Assembly (NCBI RefSeq): GCF_022899245.1
Contig: NZ_JALJAZ010000001.1
Coordinates: 1,333,501 to 1,397,500 of the forward strand
Length of the DNA: 64,000 bases
From: Falsirhodobacter halotolerans
GTDB lineage: Bacteria; Pseudomonadota; Alphaproteobacteria; Rhodobacterales; Rhodobacteraceae
Direction: 5' to 3'
Shown here: one piece after another, positions 22,033 to 31,922 of the stretch
Numbering within the stretch: position 1 is the first letter of the stretch
Layout of the letters: every line of letters begins with the position of its first letter
Made by a program: the position numbers and the translations under genes
The notes under the pieces: model-generated
What the model was told of the DNA's origin: nothing
Databases searched by the model: none
The model's input: the letters and a program-made list of their open reading frames with translations, nothing else

Positions 22033-22740
22033 TTATGCGCCGACGGCGACCTTCCGCTCGTCCATCACCGGATCGCGCAGGACATATCCCCGCCCCCACA
22101 CCGTCTCGATATAGTTCATGCCGCCCGTCGCCTCGGCAAGTTTTTTGCGCAGCTTGCAGATGAAAACGTCGATGATCTTCAGTTCGGGTTCGTCCATGCC
22201 GCCATAGAGATGGTTCAGAAACATCTCCTTGGTCAGGGTCGTCCCCTTGCGCAGGCTCAGAAGTTCCAGAATTTGATACTCCTTGCCCGTCAGGTTGACG
22301 GTCTTTCCCTCCACCTCGACCGTTTTCGCATCAAGGTTCACATCGATCCGGCCCGTGCGGATGACCGATTGCGCATGTCCCTTGGACCGCCGGATGATCG
22401 CGTGAATGCGGGCAATCAACTCGTCACGGTGGAAGGGCTTGGTCATGTAATCGTCGGCACCGAAGCCGAAACCCTTGATCTTGCTGTCCGTATCATCCGC
22501 GCCGGACAGGATCAGGATCGGCGTGTTGATCCGGGCCAGGCGCAGCTGGCGAAGAACATCGTGCCCGCTCATGTCCGGCAAATTCAGATCCAGCAGAATC
22601 AGATCGTAGTCATAGACCTTTGCCAGATCGATCCCGTCTTCACCCATGTCGGTGCAATAGACGTTCAGGTTGGCATGCGTCAGCATCAGTTCGATGCTGC
22701 GCGACGTGGCGGGATCGTCTTCGACCAGCAAGATGCGCAT
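22033..22740 (-). CDS. ctrA: Cell cycle response regulator CtrA
   Basis: 235 residues, OmpR-class. The receiver domain has D8/D9 (VEDDP), the phospho-acceptor Asp51 (LLDLNLPD) and a conserved Lys in TKPFHRDE. The C-terminal winged helix carries [19 protein letters not shown] and [10 protein letters not shown], wording typical of CtrA. In Rhodobacterales it controls motility and gene transfer agents rather than essential division. It lies directly downstream of sciP; a TTAACCAT box upstream suggests autoregulation. Confidence 0.96.
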   Translation of the reverse strand: MRILLVEDDPATSRSIELMLTHANLNVYCTDMGEDGIDLAKVYDYDLILLDLNLPDMSGHDVLRQLRLARINTPILILSGADDTDSKIKGFGFGADDYMTKPFHRDELIARIHAIIRRSKGHAQSVIRTGRIDVNLDAKTVEVEGKTVNLTGKEYQILELLSLRKGTTLTKEMFLNHLYGGMDEPELKIIDVFICKLRKKLAEATGGMNYIETVWGRGYVLRDPVMDERKVAVGA

Positions 22741-22788
22741 GAGTGTGTTCCGTGATCAGATCATCCTTAACGGCACCTTTGCGGGTAA

Positions 22789-22796
22789 ATGGTTAA
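22789..22796 (-). promoter_or_regulatory. CtrA box upstream of ctrA (TTAACCAT)
   Basis: TTAACCAT on the minus strand, about 49 bp before the ctrA ATG, fits the known CtrA half-site. A second TTAA-containing element (CTTAACGG on the plus strand, 22766-22773) lies between it and the gene. Autoregulation of ctrA is established in Caulobacter; here it is inferred. Confidence 0.5.
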
Positions 22797-22838
22797 CACA
22801 CCGTTACTCAAGTGGAAGAAAACCTGAACGTTTCTCCG

Positions 22839-23111
22839 TCACCGAAATTTCTGGATCAGGGTCACTTTCAACGCCATCTCTCCGTGGTGTTCCACCGCAC
22901 GCCGCCACAGCGAAAACTCCTCGGCCGACAGGCCATAGCGATCCAGTGCCTCTTCCTCGGGCATCAGACCATGGATAACCGCCTGCACCACGGTGGCCTT
23001 GCGGCTGGCCACCCACCGCCGGGTGTCGCCGGGCGGCAGATCCGCCCGGCTGAGGATTTTTCCATCGGGCAGCGTAACATGCCGCGGTCCTGATACTTTT
23101 TTCAAATACAT
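22839..23111 (-). CDS. sciP: CtrA inhibitor SciP (DUF1153)
   Basis: 90 residues with the family wording [20 protein letters not shown] and a helix-turn-helix ([14 protein letters not shown]...YGLSAEEF). SciP binds CtrA and blocks its recruitment of RNA polymerase in Caulobacter. ATG 23111 has GGAGG 7 nt upstream; an adjacent GTG is also in frame. It precedes ctrA by 98 nt on the same strand, placing regulator and antagonist together. Confidence 0.92.
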   Translation of the reverse strand: MYLKKVSGPRHVTLPDGKILSRADLPPGDTRRWVASRKATVVQAVIHGLMPEEEALDRYGLSAEEFSLWRRAVEHHGEMALKVTLIQKFR

Positions 23112-23230
23112 CACTCGCCTCCAACTTGTCGCACCCTGCGCTGCGGCTCTTAATCAAGGGTGAAACCGTGGGGTTGAGATTGATTAGCATTTTTCCTATC
23201 TTGCGGGCCTTCCACACACGGGTGCCTGCC

Positions 23231-24367
23231 ATGCTCGACCATCCCCTGAATTCGCTTGGATTTGCCAAGCCCCCTTCGGCCACCCGCGTCGTCGTCGCGA
23301 TGTCGGGCGGCGTAGACAGTTCGGTCGTGGCGGCCCAGTTGAAGGAAGAAGGGTATGACGTCGTGGGCGTCACCTTGCAGCTTTACGATCATGGGGCAGC
23401 GCTGGCCAAGAAGGGCGCCTGCTGTGCGGGCCGCGATATCCACGACGCTCGGCGCGTGGCCGATGCCATGGGATTTCCCCATTACGTCCTCGATTACGAA
23501 AACACGTTCCGTGAGGCGGTGATCGACGAATTCGCCGACGCCTATCTGGCCGGGGCGACGCCGGTGCCCTGCATCCGCTGCAACGAACGGGTAAAGTTCA
23601 AGGACCTGTTGCAGACCGCCCGCGATCTTGACGCCGACTGCATGGCGACGGGCCATTACATCCAGCGCAAGATGGGGGCGATGGGGGCCGAACTGCACTG
23701 CGCCACCGACGCCGCGCGGGATCAAAGCTATTTCCTGTTTTCCACCACGGCGGAGCAGTTGGACTATCTGCGCTTCCCCCTCGGGCATCTGGCGTCCAAG
23801 GCGGAAACACGGGCGCTCGCGGCGCGCTACGATCTTTCGGTGGCCGACAAGCCCGACAGTCAGGATATCTGCTTCGTGCCGAACGGCGATTACGCCGCCG
23901 TGATCGAAAAGCTGCGTCCCGGCGCGGCCGATCCGGGCGAGATCGTGGACATGGACGGCAACGTGTTGGGCACCCATCGCGGGGTGATCCACTACACGAT
24001 CGGCCAGCGACGCGGTCTGGGCATCGGCGGCCTGGGCGATCCGCTCTATGTCGTTCGGCTTGATCCCGACGCGCGTCGGGTCATCGTCGGCCCGAAAGAG
24101 GCGCTGTCCACCCGCATCATCCCCGTGCGTGAGATCAACTGGCTGGGCGACAGCCCGTTCACCAGCCAGCCGGAATGGCATGTGAACGTCAAGGTGCGCT
24201 CCACCCGCGCGCCCCGCGCGGCCATCCTGCGCCCCCTCTCGGCGACCGAGGCCGAGGTTGAACTTCTGTCGCCCGAAGACGGGGTCTCCGCAGGGCAGGC
24301 CTGCGTGTTCTACGCCCCCGACAGCAGCCGCATCTTCGGCGGCGGCTGGATCTGGCGCGGGCGTTAG
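23231..24367 (+). CDS. mnmA: tRNA-specific 2-thiouridylase MnmA
   Basis: 378 residues. The PP-loop SGGVDSS, the first catalytic Cys in [13 protein letters not shown] and the second in [13 protein letters not shown] identify the enzyme that thiolates U34 of Lys, Glu and Gln tRNAs. ATG 23231 (MLDHPLN) lacks a strong ribosome site but matches family length; the extension to 23126 looks non-coding. Its TAG interlocks with the lpxB TAA in TTAG. Confidence 0.93.
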   Translation: MLDHPLNSLGFAKPPSATRVVVAMSGGVDSSVVAAQLKEEGYDVVGVTLQLYDHGAALAKKGACCAGRDIHDARRVADAMGFPHYVLDYENTFREAVIDEFADAYLAGATPVPCIRCNERVKFKDLLQTARDLDADCMATGHYIQRKMGAMGAELHCATDAARDQSYFLFSTTAEQLDYLRFPLGHLASKAETRALAARYDLSVADKPDSQDICFVPNGDYAAVIEKLRPGAADPGEIVDMDGNVLGTHRGVIHYTIGQRRGLGIGGLGDPLYVVRLDPDARRVIVGPKEALSTRIIPVREINWLGDSPFTSQPEWHVNVKVRSTRAPRAAILRPLSATEAEVELLSPEDGVSAGQACVFYAPDSSRIFGGGWIWRGR

Positions 24368-25500
24368 GTCAGGGCCTGCAGAACCGACCGCGCGGCCCGT
24401 TCCGCCGGCGGATCGCCCCCCTCGCCCAGCCGGGTCATCGTGATCTCCATCGCGCGGCGCTGGGCTTCGGCACGGACCTCGTTGTCCAGAAGGTCGAGCA
24501 CCGCCGGCGCGATCCGGTCTGCCCGACACTCGCGGCCCAGAAACTCCGGCACCGCACGCGTGTCGGACACAAGATTGACCAGCGTCACCGTGTCGATCAG
24601 CGCCATCTTCCGCATCATCCACATGCTGAGCGGATTCATGTCATAGGCGACAACCATCGGCAGCCGGTTCGCGGCCAGTTCCAGCGACACCGTCCCCGAG
24701 GCGGCGATGGCCACATCCGCCGCCCGGAACGCGATGCGCTTGCCTGCCGGATCCTGAATGATCTGGGGCGCGATGGGCCAACCCGCCGTCAGATCGCGCA
24801 CCAGATCCGCAACGCCCGGCACGGTCGGCAGCAGAACGCCCGCTTGGGGGAACCGCTCGCGCACGCGGGCCATGACCTCGCCGAGAATGGGGGTCAAACG
24901 GCTGACCTCACCCCGCCGCGACCCGGGGAGGGCAAGGATCAAGGGGGCGTTTTCGACATTCTGACGGAATGCCCAGGCCTCGTTGTCCGACGCCTTGGCT
25001 TCGGAAACCACCGGGTGCCCGACAAAATCGCACGTCATGCCGACGGCGGTCATGTAAGGCGGCTCGAATGGCAAAAGCGCGAGCACATGATCGATGGACC
25101 GCGCCATCTTCTCTGCCCGCTTGGGCCGCCATGCCCAGACCGAGGGCGCCACATAATGGATCGTCCGCTGTTTCGGCCGCGCCTCCTTCACAAGACGGGC
25201 GACGCGCAGATTGAAATCGGGCGAATCGATGGTGATCAGGGCCTGCGGCTCCATCGCGATCACCGCATCGGCGCATTCGCGGATACGACGTTTCAGGGCC
25301 ATGTATTTCGGCAGCACCTCGGCGATGCCCATGACCGACAGTTCATCCATCGGAAAGAGGCTGGTCAGCCCTTCCGCCGTCATCGCGGGGCCGCCCACAC
25401 CGAAGAAGCTCACGTCGGGGCGCAGACCCTTCAGCGCCCGCATCAGCGCCGCGCCCAACCGATCGCCCGAAGGCTCCCCCGCGATCAGAAACAGCTTCAT
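24364..25500 (-). CDS. lpxB: Lipid-A-disaccharide synthase
   Basis: 378 residues, GT-B glycosyltransferase family 19. It joins UDP-2,3-diacylglucosamine and lipid X into the lipid A disaccharide. [10 protein letters not shown] opens the protein, and [23 protein letters not shown] and the C-terminal [10 protein letters not shown] donor site are present. ATG 25500 overlaps the lpxI stop (ATGA). It is the last gene of the envelope series. Confidence 0.95.
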   Translation of the reverse strand: MKLFLIAGEPSGDRLGAALMRALKGLRPDVSFFGVGGPAMTAEGLTSLFPMDELSVMGIAEVLPKYMALKRRIRECADAVIAMEPQALITIDSPDFNLRVARLVKEARPKQRTIHYVAPSVWAWRPKRAEKMARSIDHVLALLPFEPPYMTAVGMTCDFVGHPVVSEAKASDNEAWAFRQNVENAPLILALPGSRRGEVSRLTPILGEVMARVRERFPQAGVLLPTVPGVADLVRDLTAGWPIAPQIIQDPAGKRIAFRAADVAIAASGTVSLELAANRLPMVVAYDMNPLSMWMMRKMALIDTVTLVNLVSDTRAVPEFLGRECRADRIAPAVLDLLDNEVRAEAQRRAMEITMTRLGEGGDPPAERAARSVLQALT

Positions 25501-26285
25501 TCCGCCCGCGCCCACAAGGTTACCCCCAGATCGGTCGCCCTGCGCAGAACCTCCGCTCGGTCAAGCAGCAGGACACCCCCTGCCTCCCACGCAATGGCGC
25601 GCAGACCGGCCTTGGCCGCGCGTGTGACGGTATCGGGTCCCAAGGTGGGCAAATCGATGCGGCGGTCCTGTTCTGGCTTGGGGGCCTTGAACATCACGCC
25701 GCCCGCGCCCTGACGTGTGGCCCGCACCCAGTCAAGCATCGCATCCGTGCCCGGTAACGCTTCGATCGCAAGGCACAGGCCGTTCGCCACCACCGCGCCC
25801 TGCCCCACATCCAGCGCGCCCAGCGTCCCCACGATGCGCGCGGCAAAGGCGGCGTCGCGCTCCATCTCCGGCGTGACATCCCCGCACAGAACCCCCGTCT
25901 CGGGCACAAGGTCCGGGAGCAGATCGCCTGCGCCGCATACGGCAAAGCCCGCGTCCTCGAACACGCCGATGACCGCGCGCAGCAGGGCGTCGTCCCCGCT
26001 TTGCATCGCGCCCAGGATGCGCGGCACCAGCGCCGCCGTTTCGGGGTCGAACATCGCGGGGTCGAGGTTGGGCCGGCGCACCGCCCCCGCAAAGACCACG
26101 CGGTGCACATCGCGGGCCGACAATTCGCGCATCAACGGGGCCAGCCGCTCCAACCGAAAGGTCAGATCCGGGGCGAGGCCGTCAGGCATGAAGCCTTCCA
26201 TGGCCGCCACGACAGGCCGCGACGGACCCGCCGCCAGAATCGCGGGCAGCCGCCCCGTTCCCGCGATGATGGCCGTGCCGCTCAT
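25497..26285 (-). CDS. lpxI: UDP-2,3-diacylglucosamine diphosphatase LpxI
   Basis: 262 residues of the LpxI (DUF1009) family, the alphaproteobacterial replacement for LpxH. AIIAGTGRLP at the N-terminus, VVFAGAVRRPNL in the first domain, and ANGLCLAIEALPGTDAML plus LPTLGPDTV in the catalytic domain are diagnostic. Overlaps lpxA and lpxB by 4 nt each, so the three are translationally coupled. Confidence 0.94.
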   Translation of the reverse strand: MSGTAIIAGTGRLPAILAAGPSRPVVAAMEGFMPDGLAPDLTFRLERLAPLMRELSARDVHRVVFAGAVRRPNLDPAMFDPETAALVPRILGAMQSGDDALLRAVIGVFEDAGFAVCGAGDLLPDLVPETGVLCGDVTPEMERDAAFAARIVGTLGALDVGQGAVVANGLCLAIEALPGTDAMLDWVRATRQGAGGVMFKAPKPEQDRRIDLPTLGPDTVTRAAKAGLRAIAWEAGGVLLLDRAEVLRRATDLGVTLWARAE

Positions 26286-27061
26286 TTCGGGGTCAGGAAC
26301 GACCGGTCGGTCGCGCCCAGAATGAAATCCGTCATCTCGCGCACATGCTCGCTGTCGGATTCGTCATGCAGGCGGCGGGCGCGGTCCAGGAACGTCCCGT
26401 CGCCTTGCGCCAGCATCTGATACCCCGCACGCAGAGCCGTGATTTCGGACCGCTGCACCCCGCGCCGCTTCAGGCCGACAAGGTTCAGCCCGTCCAGCTC
26501 GCCCCTCGGGCCCTGAACCAGACCGTGCGGCAGAACGTCGTTCGTCACCATCGTGACAGCGCCGATGATCGCCCCGCGTCCGATGCGCACCCATTGGTGA
26601 ATGCCCGACAAGCCGCCGACGATCACGTCATCCCCAAGGACGCAGTGCCCTGCCACCGCCGCCTGATTGGCAAGGATCACCCGGTTGCCCACCTGCGCAT
26701 CATGTCCGACATGGCTACCGGTCATGAACAGGCAATCGTCCCCCACAGTCGTGACGCCGCCGCCCCCTTCGGTCCCAAGGTTCAGCGTCGCCCCTTCGCG
26801 GATACGATTGCGCTTGCCGATCACAAGCCGGGTTTTTTCGCCGCGATATTTCAGATCCTGCGGCACCTCGCCCACCACGGCGAAGGGGAAGACGATCGTC
26901 TCCTCGCCGATCTGGGTGTGGCCGGTGATGACGGCATGGCTCTTGATCTCCACCCGGTCGCCCAGGGTGACATCCGGCCCGATGACCGCAAACGGACCGA
27001 TGACGACGTCCCGGCCCAAGGTTGCGGAAGGATCGACGATGGCGGAAGGATGAACGGACAT
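26282..27061 (-). CDS. lpxA: Acyl-ACP:UDP-GlcNAc O-acyltransferase LpxA
   Basis: 259 residues with a left-handed parallel beta-helix made of hexapeptide repeats (GRDVVIGPFAVIGPDVTLG...). The catalytic His is in GSHVGHDAQVG, and the helical C-terminal domain follows (GLVQGPRGELDGLNLVGLKRRG). First step of lipid A synthesis. It starts one base inside the fabZ stop. Confidence 0.96.
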   Translation of the reverse strand: MSVHPSAIVDPSATLGRDVVIGPFAVIGPDVTLGDRVEIKSHAVITGHTQIGEETIVFPFAVVGEVPQDLKYRGEKTRLVIGKRNRIREGATLNLGTEGGGGVTTVGDDCLFMTGSHVGHDAQVGNRVILANQAAVAGHCVLGDDVIVGGLSGIHQWVRIGRGAIIGAVTMVTNDVLPHGLVQGPRGELDGLNLVGLKRRGVQRSEITALRAGYQMLAQGDGTFLDRARRLHDESDSEHVREMTDFILGATDRSFLTPK

Positions 27062-27528
27062 CAGGACGCTTTCGGAAAATCCATCATCGCGGTGAATTCG
27101 GCCTCGGCCGCAAGTTCACCATCGACCTCGGCGCGGGCCGAGAATTTCCAGACCTTGCCACCGCCCCGCTTCGTCGTGACGGTCATGACCATCTGATCCC
27201 CGGGCCCGACCTTGCGCCGGAACTTGCAGGAATCAACACCCATGAAATAGACAAGCATGTTCTTGTCGGCGAGGTCCATCGACACACCGACCATGACGGC
27301 GGCCGTCTGGGCCATCGCCTCAACGATCAGGACGCCGGGAAAGACCGGCACTTCCGGGAAATGGCCGGTGAATTGCGGCTCGTTGAAGGTGACGTTCTTG
27401 ATCCCCACCGCAGAGGTGTTCGGCACGATGTCACGGACCTTGTCGACCAGAAGGAACGGATACCGATGCGGCAGGATCCGCTTGATCAGCTGGATGTCGG
27501 CCTCGGTCGGGATGGCGATCTCGGTCAT
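27061..27528 (-). CDS. fabZ: 3-hydroxyacyl-ACP dehydratase FabZ
   Basis: 155 residues, hot-dog fold. The active-site His is in [20 protein letters not shown], and [13 protein letters not shown] is the family N-terminus. It supplies unsaturated acyl chains and competes with LpxA for 3-hydroxyacyl-ACP, which makes the shared transcript sensible. ATG 27528 (MTEIAIPT) has GAAGGAG upstream; the extension to 27567 is unlikely. Confidence 0.96.
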   Translation of the reverse strand: MTEIAIPTEADIQLIKRILPHRYPFLLVDKVRDIVPNTSAVGIKNVTFNEPQFTGHFPEVPVFPGVLIVEAMAQTAAVMVGVSMDLADKNMLVYFMGVDSCKFRRKVGPGDQMVMTVTTKRGGGKVWKFSARAEVDGELAAEAEFTAMMDFPKAS

Positions 27529-27590
27529 TGGCTCTCCTTCGGTTGGCCTTGACGGCTTGACTATCAAGGGCTCCCCCCCACGGCAAGCGG

Positions 27591-28163
27591 TCAGGGCGCG
27601 GGCGTTTCCGGGGCGCTCTGGAAGACCTGCGTTCCATCCCCCAAAGTGTTGTTCAACTCCACCACCGCCTCATCCGTGATGTCGATCACATCGAAAGACA
27701 GAAAGACGCTGCTGCGGTCCAGGATCACCAGCGCACGCTTTTCACGCATCAGGCCCGCCAGCACCGGCAGGGCGGCCTGAAAGAACAGCTGGCGATCCAG
27801 ATCGCGCTGGCGCGTGATGCGCAGGGATTTCGCGTCCTGATCGCGGCGGATCTGCTGGGCCTTGTCGTCGAAGGCATCCGCCATGCGGCGAAAATCCTCG
27901 ACCGGCAGGGTGGCACGTTTTTCGGTCAGAACGCGCTCCTCGGTGGCCAAAGCGGCCTCCAACCCGCGGTTTTCGTTCAGCAACGCCTGCGATGCCTGCT
28001 GATAGCGGTCGGTGGCGGTGCGGCCGGCCTCCGTCTCCTCGAACAGGCGGTCGGGCACGACAGTCAGGATCGCCATCGCCGCCCCGTCCGTGGACTGGGG
28101 CGGCGTCTGCGCGGCCATGGGCAGCGGCAGCGCCATCAAAAGGATGGCGAAAAGGCGCTTCAT
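27591..28163 (-). CDS. OmpH/Skp family periplasmic chaperone
   Basis: 190 residues. The signal peptide [19 protein letters not shown] is followed by the Skp tentacle pattern, a helical region rich in Glu, Arg, Ala and Gln (about 55-130), and a beta-strand core ([24 protein letters not shown]). Holds unfolded outer membrane proteins for BamA. It starts one base inside the bamA stop. Its C-terminal tail past residue 175 is Pro-rich. Confidence 0.88.
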   Translation of the reverse strand: MKRLFAILLMALPLPMAAQTPPQSTDGAAMAILTVVPDRLFEETEAGRTATDRYQQASQALLNENRGLEAALATEERVLTEKRATLPVEDFRRMADAFDDKAQQIRRDQDAKSLRITRQRDLDRQLFFQAALPVLAGLMREKRALVILDRSSVFLSFDVIDITDEAVVELNNTLGDGTQVFQSAPETPAP

Positions 28164-30523
28164 CAGAACCGCGTGCTGACGGTCAGGTCGAAGTTGCGAA
28201 CCTCATCATAGTCTTCCTTCACCAGTGCCCGTGTGAAGTTCAGACGCAACGGACCGATCGGCGTTGTCCAGAAGATGGAAAATCCGACCGAGGACCGCAG
28301 ATGTGCGCTGTCATCCACCGGCACGCCATTGGTCCCGATATTGTCGTCCAGACCCCAGACCGATCCCGCATCGGCGAACAGACCGCCCGTGATGCCATAT
28401 TCCGCCGGCAGACCGATCGGGAATTCGGATTCCAGACGCGCCACGGCGAAATAGTTGCCGCCCAACGCATCGCGGTTGGTCGCCTGCAGGTCGCGCGGGC
28501 CAAGCCCGTTCGGATCGAAGCCCCGGATGGAATTGCCGAAATACCGGTTCGGAACCGTGCTGACATCATCATCCAGCATGGTCAGCGCGCCGCCCTCGAA
28601 CACTGCGCGCAGGGTCAGATCCTCGTTCCAGACGCGGCGTTCGGCCACGGCGGTGAAGCTGGTCTTGACCGACTGCACGTCCCCGCCCACACCGGCGAAG
28701 TCCTGACCGAACCGCAGCAGGATCCCGCCCAGCGGGTTGATGCCGTTCGTCCGCGTGTCATAGCTGTAAGTGTAGCCTACCGCGCTTGTGATCCGCTCGC
28801 CCAACGCCTCTTCGCGCTGAAGGATCGCCGAGGATCCGTTTCCGATCTGGTTCCCCGCCTCGTCGAAGGACGCGCGGTCCACGCCCGAAATCTCGTCCTG
28901 AGACAAACGATAGCGCAGTTCCAGACGGCTGTTCTCGCCCACGGGAAAGGCCAGCGACGGGCCGAAGCCGATCGATTTCGTGTTGTAATCGGCGTTCTCG
29001 TTGTTCGTCTCGGTATAGTTCGCCTGAAAGGCGAACCGCAGATCGCGCCCCAGGAACCCTGGCTCGGCGAAGGTGAAGGTCGAATTCACGCTGTCGCTGC
29101 CGGTTCCGATGTCGATGCCCAGAAACTGACCGCGCCCGAGGAAGTTCGACTCCGAAAAGCCGATGTTGAAGCCCACACCGGACACGGCGCCATAGGCCAC
29201 ACCGAAGGACAGCGACCCGGTCGGCTGCTCCTCGACATCGACGTTGACCAGAACCTGATCGGGGGCGCTGCCCTGCTGGCTTTCAACCTGCGCATCGGCA
29301 AAGAACCCGAGGGCGCGGATCCGTTCCGCCGCCTGCCGGATCTCGCGCGGGTTGAAGGGGTCGCCTTCGACCGTGCGGAACTGACGCCGGATCACGCGGT
29401 CCTGCGTCGTCGTGTTGCCCTCGATGTCGATGCGTTCCACGAAAACGCGCGGGCCGCGCACCAGCGTGAAGGTCACGTCCAGCGTTCCCGCCGCTTCGTT
29501 GCGGCTGATCCGAGGCTCCACCCGGACGAAGTTCAGTCCTTCCTGAACGCCGACATTCTCCATCCGCGTGGTGACGTTGTCGATGGACGCGGGCGAATAG
29601 TAGCTGCCCGGTTTGATCCACAATTGACGCTGGAAGGGGGCAAGGTCGATGCCCGCCACCTCGGACGCGAGGGCGACGTTGCCCATGCGATACCGCTGCC
29701 CTTCCTGAATGTTGAAGGTGATGAAGAACGCATTCCGTTCCCGCGTCAATTCAGCGGAGGGTTCGGGAATTTGCACATCGGCAAACCCGCGCGAGAGATA
29801 GAAGTCGCGCAGAAGCTGGCGGTCCAGCTGCACCCGTTCGGGAATGAACGTATCGGCCGAAATCAGGCGCCGCAGGATCCCCGCCTGCCGCGTTTCCAGA
29901 ACCTGCCGCAAACGGCGGTCGGAATAGGTGCGGTTGCCGGCGAAGGCGATGCGCTCAACCTCTGCCACCCGGCCTTCGGTCACGGTAAAGACCAGATCCA
30001 CCCGGTTCTGCGTCCGCCGGATGATCTGCGGTTCCACCGTCGCGGCGTTGCGCCCCGATTGGGAATAGGCGAGCGTGATCGCCGCCGCATCCGCCTCGGC
30101 CTGCGCGGGGGAATAGGCGCGACGGGTCTGGGATTTCACGACCTCGGCCAGACGCTCATCGGAAATGACCGAATTCCCCTCATACGCGATCCGGCTGATG
30201 ATCGGATATTCCGACACGCGGATGACCAGCGTGCCCCCTTGGGGAACCATCTCAACCGTCTGGAACAGGTTGGAATTCACAAGGCGCTGATAGGCGGAGT
30301 TCAGCTCCCCCGCCGACAACGACTGCCCCGCCTGAATTCCGGCAAAGGACAGGACGGTCGGCACGTCCACGCGGTCGTTGCCCTTCACCACCACGTTCGA
30401 GAAGCTGTAGCTTTGTGCGATCGCCGGGATCACGGCCGCACCGGCCGCGGTCATCCCCAGAAAGACCGACACGACGGCGGGGCGCAGCCCTGCCTTGCCC
30501 ACACGCCGATTGCTGCGTCCCAT
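28163..30523 (-). CDS. bamA: Outer membrane protein assembly factor BamA
   Basis: About 786 residues. The N-terminal signal sequence (GLRPAVVSVFLGMTAAGAAVIPAIA) is followed by five POTRA repeats (first starting YSFSNVVVKGNDRVDV) and a 16-strand Omp85 barrel. FGVAYGAVSGVGF, RGFDPNGLGPRD (the lid-lock loop) and a C-terminal STRF are seen. ATG 30523 gives the normal signal; the extension to 30568 adds a poor start. The central insertase of the outer membrane, placed between rseP and ompH. Confidence 0.95.
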   Translation of the reverse strand: MGRSNRRVGKAGLRPAVVSVFLGMTAAGAAVIPAIAQSYSFSNVVVKGNDRVDVPTVLSFAGIQAGQSLSAGELNSAYQRLVNSNLFQTVEMVPQGGTLVIRVSEYPIISRIAYEGNSVISDERLAEVVKSQTRRAYSPAQAEADAAAITLAYSQSGRNAATVEPQIIRRTQNRVDLVFTVTEGRVAEVERIAFAGNRTYSDRRLRQVLETRQAGILRRLISADTFIPERVQLDRQLLRDFYLSRGFADVQIPEPSAELTRERNAFFITFNIQEGQRYRMGNVALASEVAGIDLAPFQRQLWIKPGSYYSPASIDNVTTRMENVGVQEGLNFVRVEPRISRNEAAGTLDVTFTLVRGPRVFVERIDIEGNTTTQDRVIRRQFRTVEGDPFNPREIRQAAERIRALGFFADAQVESQQGSAPDQVLVNVDVEEQPTGSLSFGVAYGAVSGVGFNIGFSESNFLGRGQFLGIDIGTGSDSVNSTFTFAEPGFLGRDLRFAFQANYTETNNENADYNTKSIGFGPSLAFPVGENSRLELRYRLSQDEISGVDRASFDEAGNQIGNGSSAILQREEALGERITSAVGYTYSYDTRTNGINPLGGILLRFGQDFAGVGGDVQSVKTSFTAVAERRVWNEDLTLRAVFEGGALTMLDDDVSTVPNRYFGNSIRGFDPNGLGPRDLQATNRDALGGNYFAVARLESEFPIGLPAEYGITGGLFADAGSVWGLDDNIGTNGVPVDDSAHLRSSVGFSIFWTTPIGPLRLNFTRALVKEDYDEVRNFDLTVSTRF

Positions 30524-30555
30524 CGCTGCCCCATTCTTTGACTTTGTTGCGTTCC

Positions 30556-30584
30556 TGACTAGCCGCAATGCCGCGCCTTGTCAA
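30556..30584 (-). promoter_or_regulatory. Putative bamA promoter
   Basis: TTGACA (30584-30579), a 17-bp spacer and TAGTCA (30561-30556) on the minus strand lie in the rseP-bamA gap, about 33 bp before the bamA ATG. The perfect -35 suggests that bamA and the genes after it have their own promoter besides read-through from rseP. Confidence 0.55.
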
Positions 30585-30599
30585 AAGCGTGAGGTGGGG

Positions 30600-31922
30600 T
30601 CAGGGACAGAAAATATCGTTGGTCAGCGCAAATACCATTAGACCCAGAACCAGCGCCAATCCGCCGGTCATCATCGCGTTCATGAAGCGCGGGCCCGGGG
30701 GGCGCCCCAGCACAGCCTCGATCGCATAAAAGACCAGATGCCCGCCATCCAGCACCGGAATGGGGAACAGGTTCATCAGACCCACCGCCACGGACAAAAC
30801 CGCAATGAACCAGATGAAGTTTTGCGCCCCCGCCGACGCCGCCGCACCCGACGTTTCGGCAATGCCGATCGGCCCCTGAAGGTTGCAGGTGGATATCGCC
30901 CCTGTCACCATGTGCCACATGCCCGACAAGCTGGTGGTCACGATCGTCCATGTCTGATTGGCGGCAATGCCGACCGCCTCGATCCCGCCGGCCCGGCGGC
31001 TTTCGGGCACGAACACCAGATCACCGGTCACCCCGATCAACCACCGCGTCTCGAACCCGCCGGAGGGCAAGGGGATATCCTGACGCTTCGGGCTGAGCGT
31101 CCGGTCCAGATTCTGCCCCGCACGCCAGATGTCCAGCGTCACCTCCCCGCCATCCGCCGCGCCGACGATGTCGCGCAGATCGGTGAAGGTGCTGATGGGC
31201 GTGCCGTTCACGTGCGCGATCACGTCCCCCTCGCGCAGGCCCGCCTCCAGCGCCGCCGACCGGGGGGCCACGCTGGCCACGACCGGCGGAAAGGGGTTTG
31301 GCCCCTGAACGGAAAGGGTCTGGCCATTCCGCTCGATCTCATAGGGGACCGTGGGCGTTTCGCTCTGTTCTGCGGCCGCCGACACGTCGGCCCAGGTTGC
31401 CACAGGCGTATCCCCGATACGGATCAGGCGGTCCCCCGCCTGCAGTCCGCCATCGCCCTGAGGAAGCGCACGGACCGAGCCGATGATCGGACGATCAACC
31501 GGCATCCCCTGAACCATAACAACGCCCGCGAAGACAATGATCGCAAACACGAAATTGAATGCAGGGCCCGCCGCCACCGTCGCCGCCCGCGCCCACAGCG
31601 GCGCCCCCGGCAAGGTGCGTCGTGGATTGATCCCCTCCACTTCGATGGCGCGGGTGGAGGCGGCATCCGCATCGCCCAGAAACTTCACATACCCGCCCAA
31701 GGGCAAGGCGGCGATCTGCCACAACGTCCCGCGCCGGTCACGCCGCGACAGCAGAACCGGACCGAACCCAAGCGAAAAGACCTCCGCATGGATGCCGCAC
31801 AGGCGCCCGATGATGTAATGACCGTATTCGTGAATGGCGATGATGATCGACAAGGCCGTGATGAAGGCCAGAACCGTCCAGGCAAGATTGCCGAACTGCG
31901 GAAGATAACCGATCAGGTCCAT
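30600..31922 (-). CDS. rseP: RIP zinc metalloprotease RseP (site-2 protease family)
   Basis: 440 residues. The active site HEYGH is in the first transmembrane helix (near residues 31-35), and the third ligand is in PVLDGGH near the C-terminus. Two PDZ domains lie between (VASVAPRSAALEAGLREGDVIAHVNG in the second). It cleaves anti-sigma factors and signal peptide remnants in the membrane. Directly adjacent to dxr. Confidence 0.95.
   Translation of the reverse strand: MDLIGYLPQFGNLAWTVLAFITALSIIIAIHEYGHYIIGRLCGIHAEVFSLGFGPVLLSRRDRRGTLWQIAALPLGGYVKFLGDADAASTRAIEVEGINPRRTLPGAPLWARAATVAAGPAFNFVFAIIVFAGVVMVQGMPVDRPIIGSVRALPQGDGGLQAGDRLIRIGDTPVATWADVSAAAEQSETPTVPYEIERNGQTLSVQGPNPFPPVVASVAPRSAALEAGLREGDVIAHVNGTPISTFTDLRDIVGAADGGEVTLDIWRAGQNLDRTLSPKRQDIPLPSGGFETRWLIGVTGDLVFVPESRRAGGIEAVGIAANQTWTIVTTSLSGMWHMVTGAISTCNLQGPIGIAETSGAAASAGAQNFIWFIAVLSVAVGLMNLFPIPVLDGGHLVFYAIEAVLGRPPGPRFMNAMMTGGLALVLGLMVFALTNDIFCP

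Noticed and set aside
27992-30541. 849-codon plus-strand open frame
   Set aside because: Antisense to bamA and ompH; no signal, domain or ribosome site.
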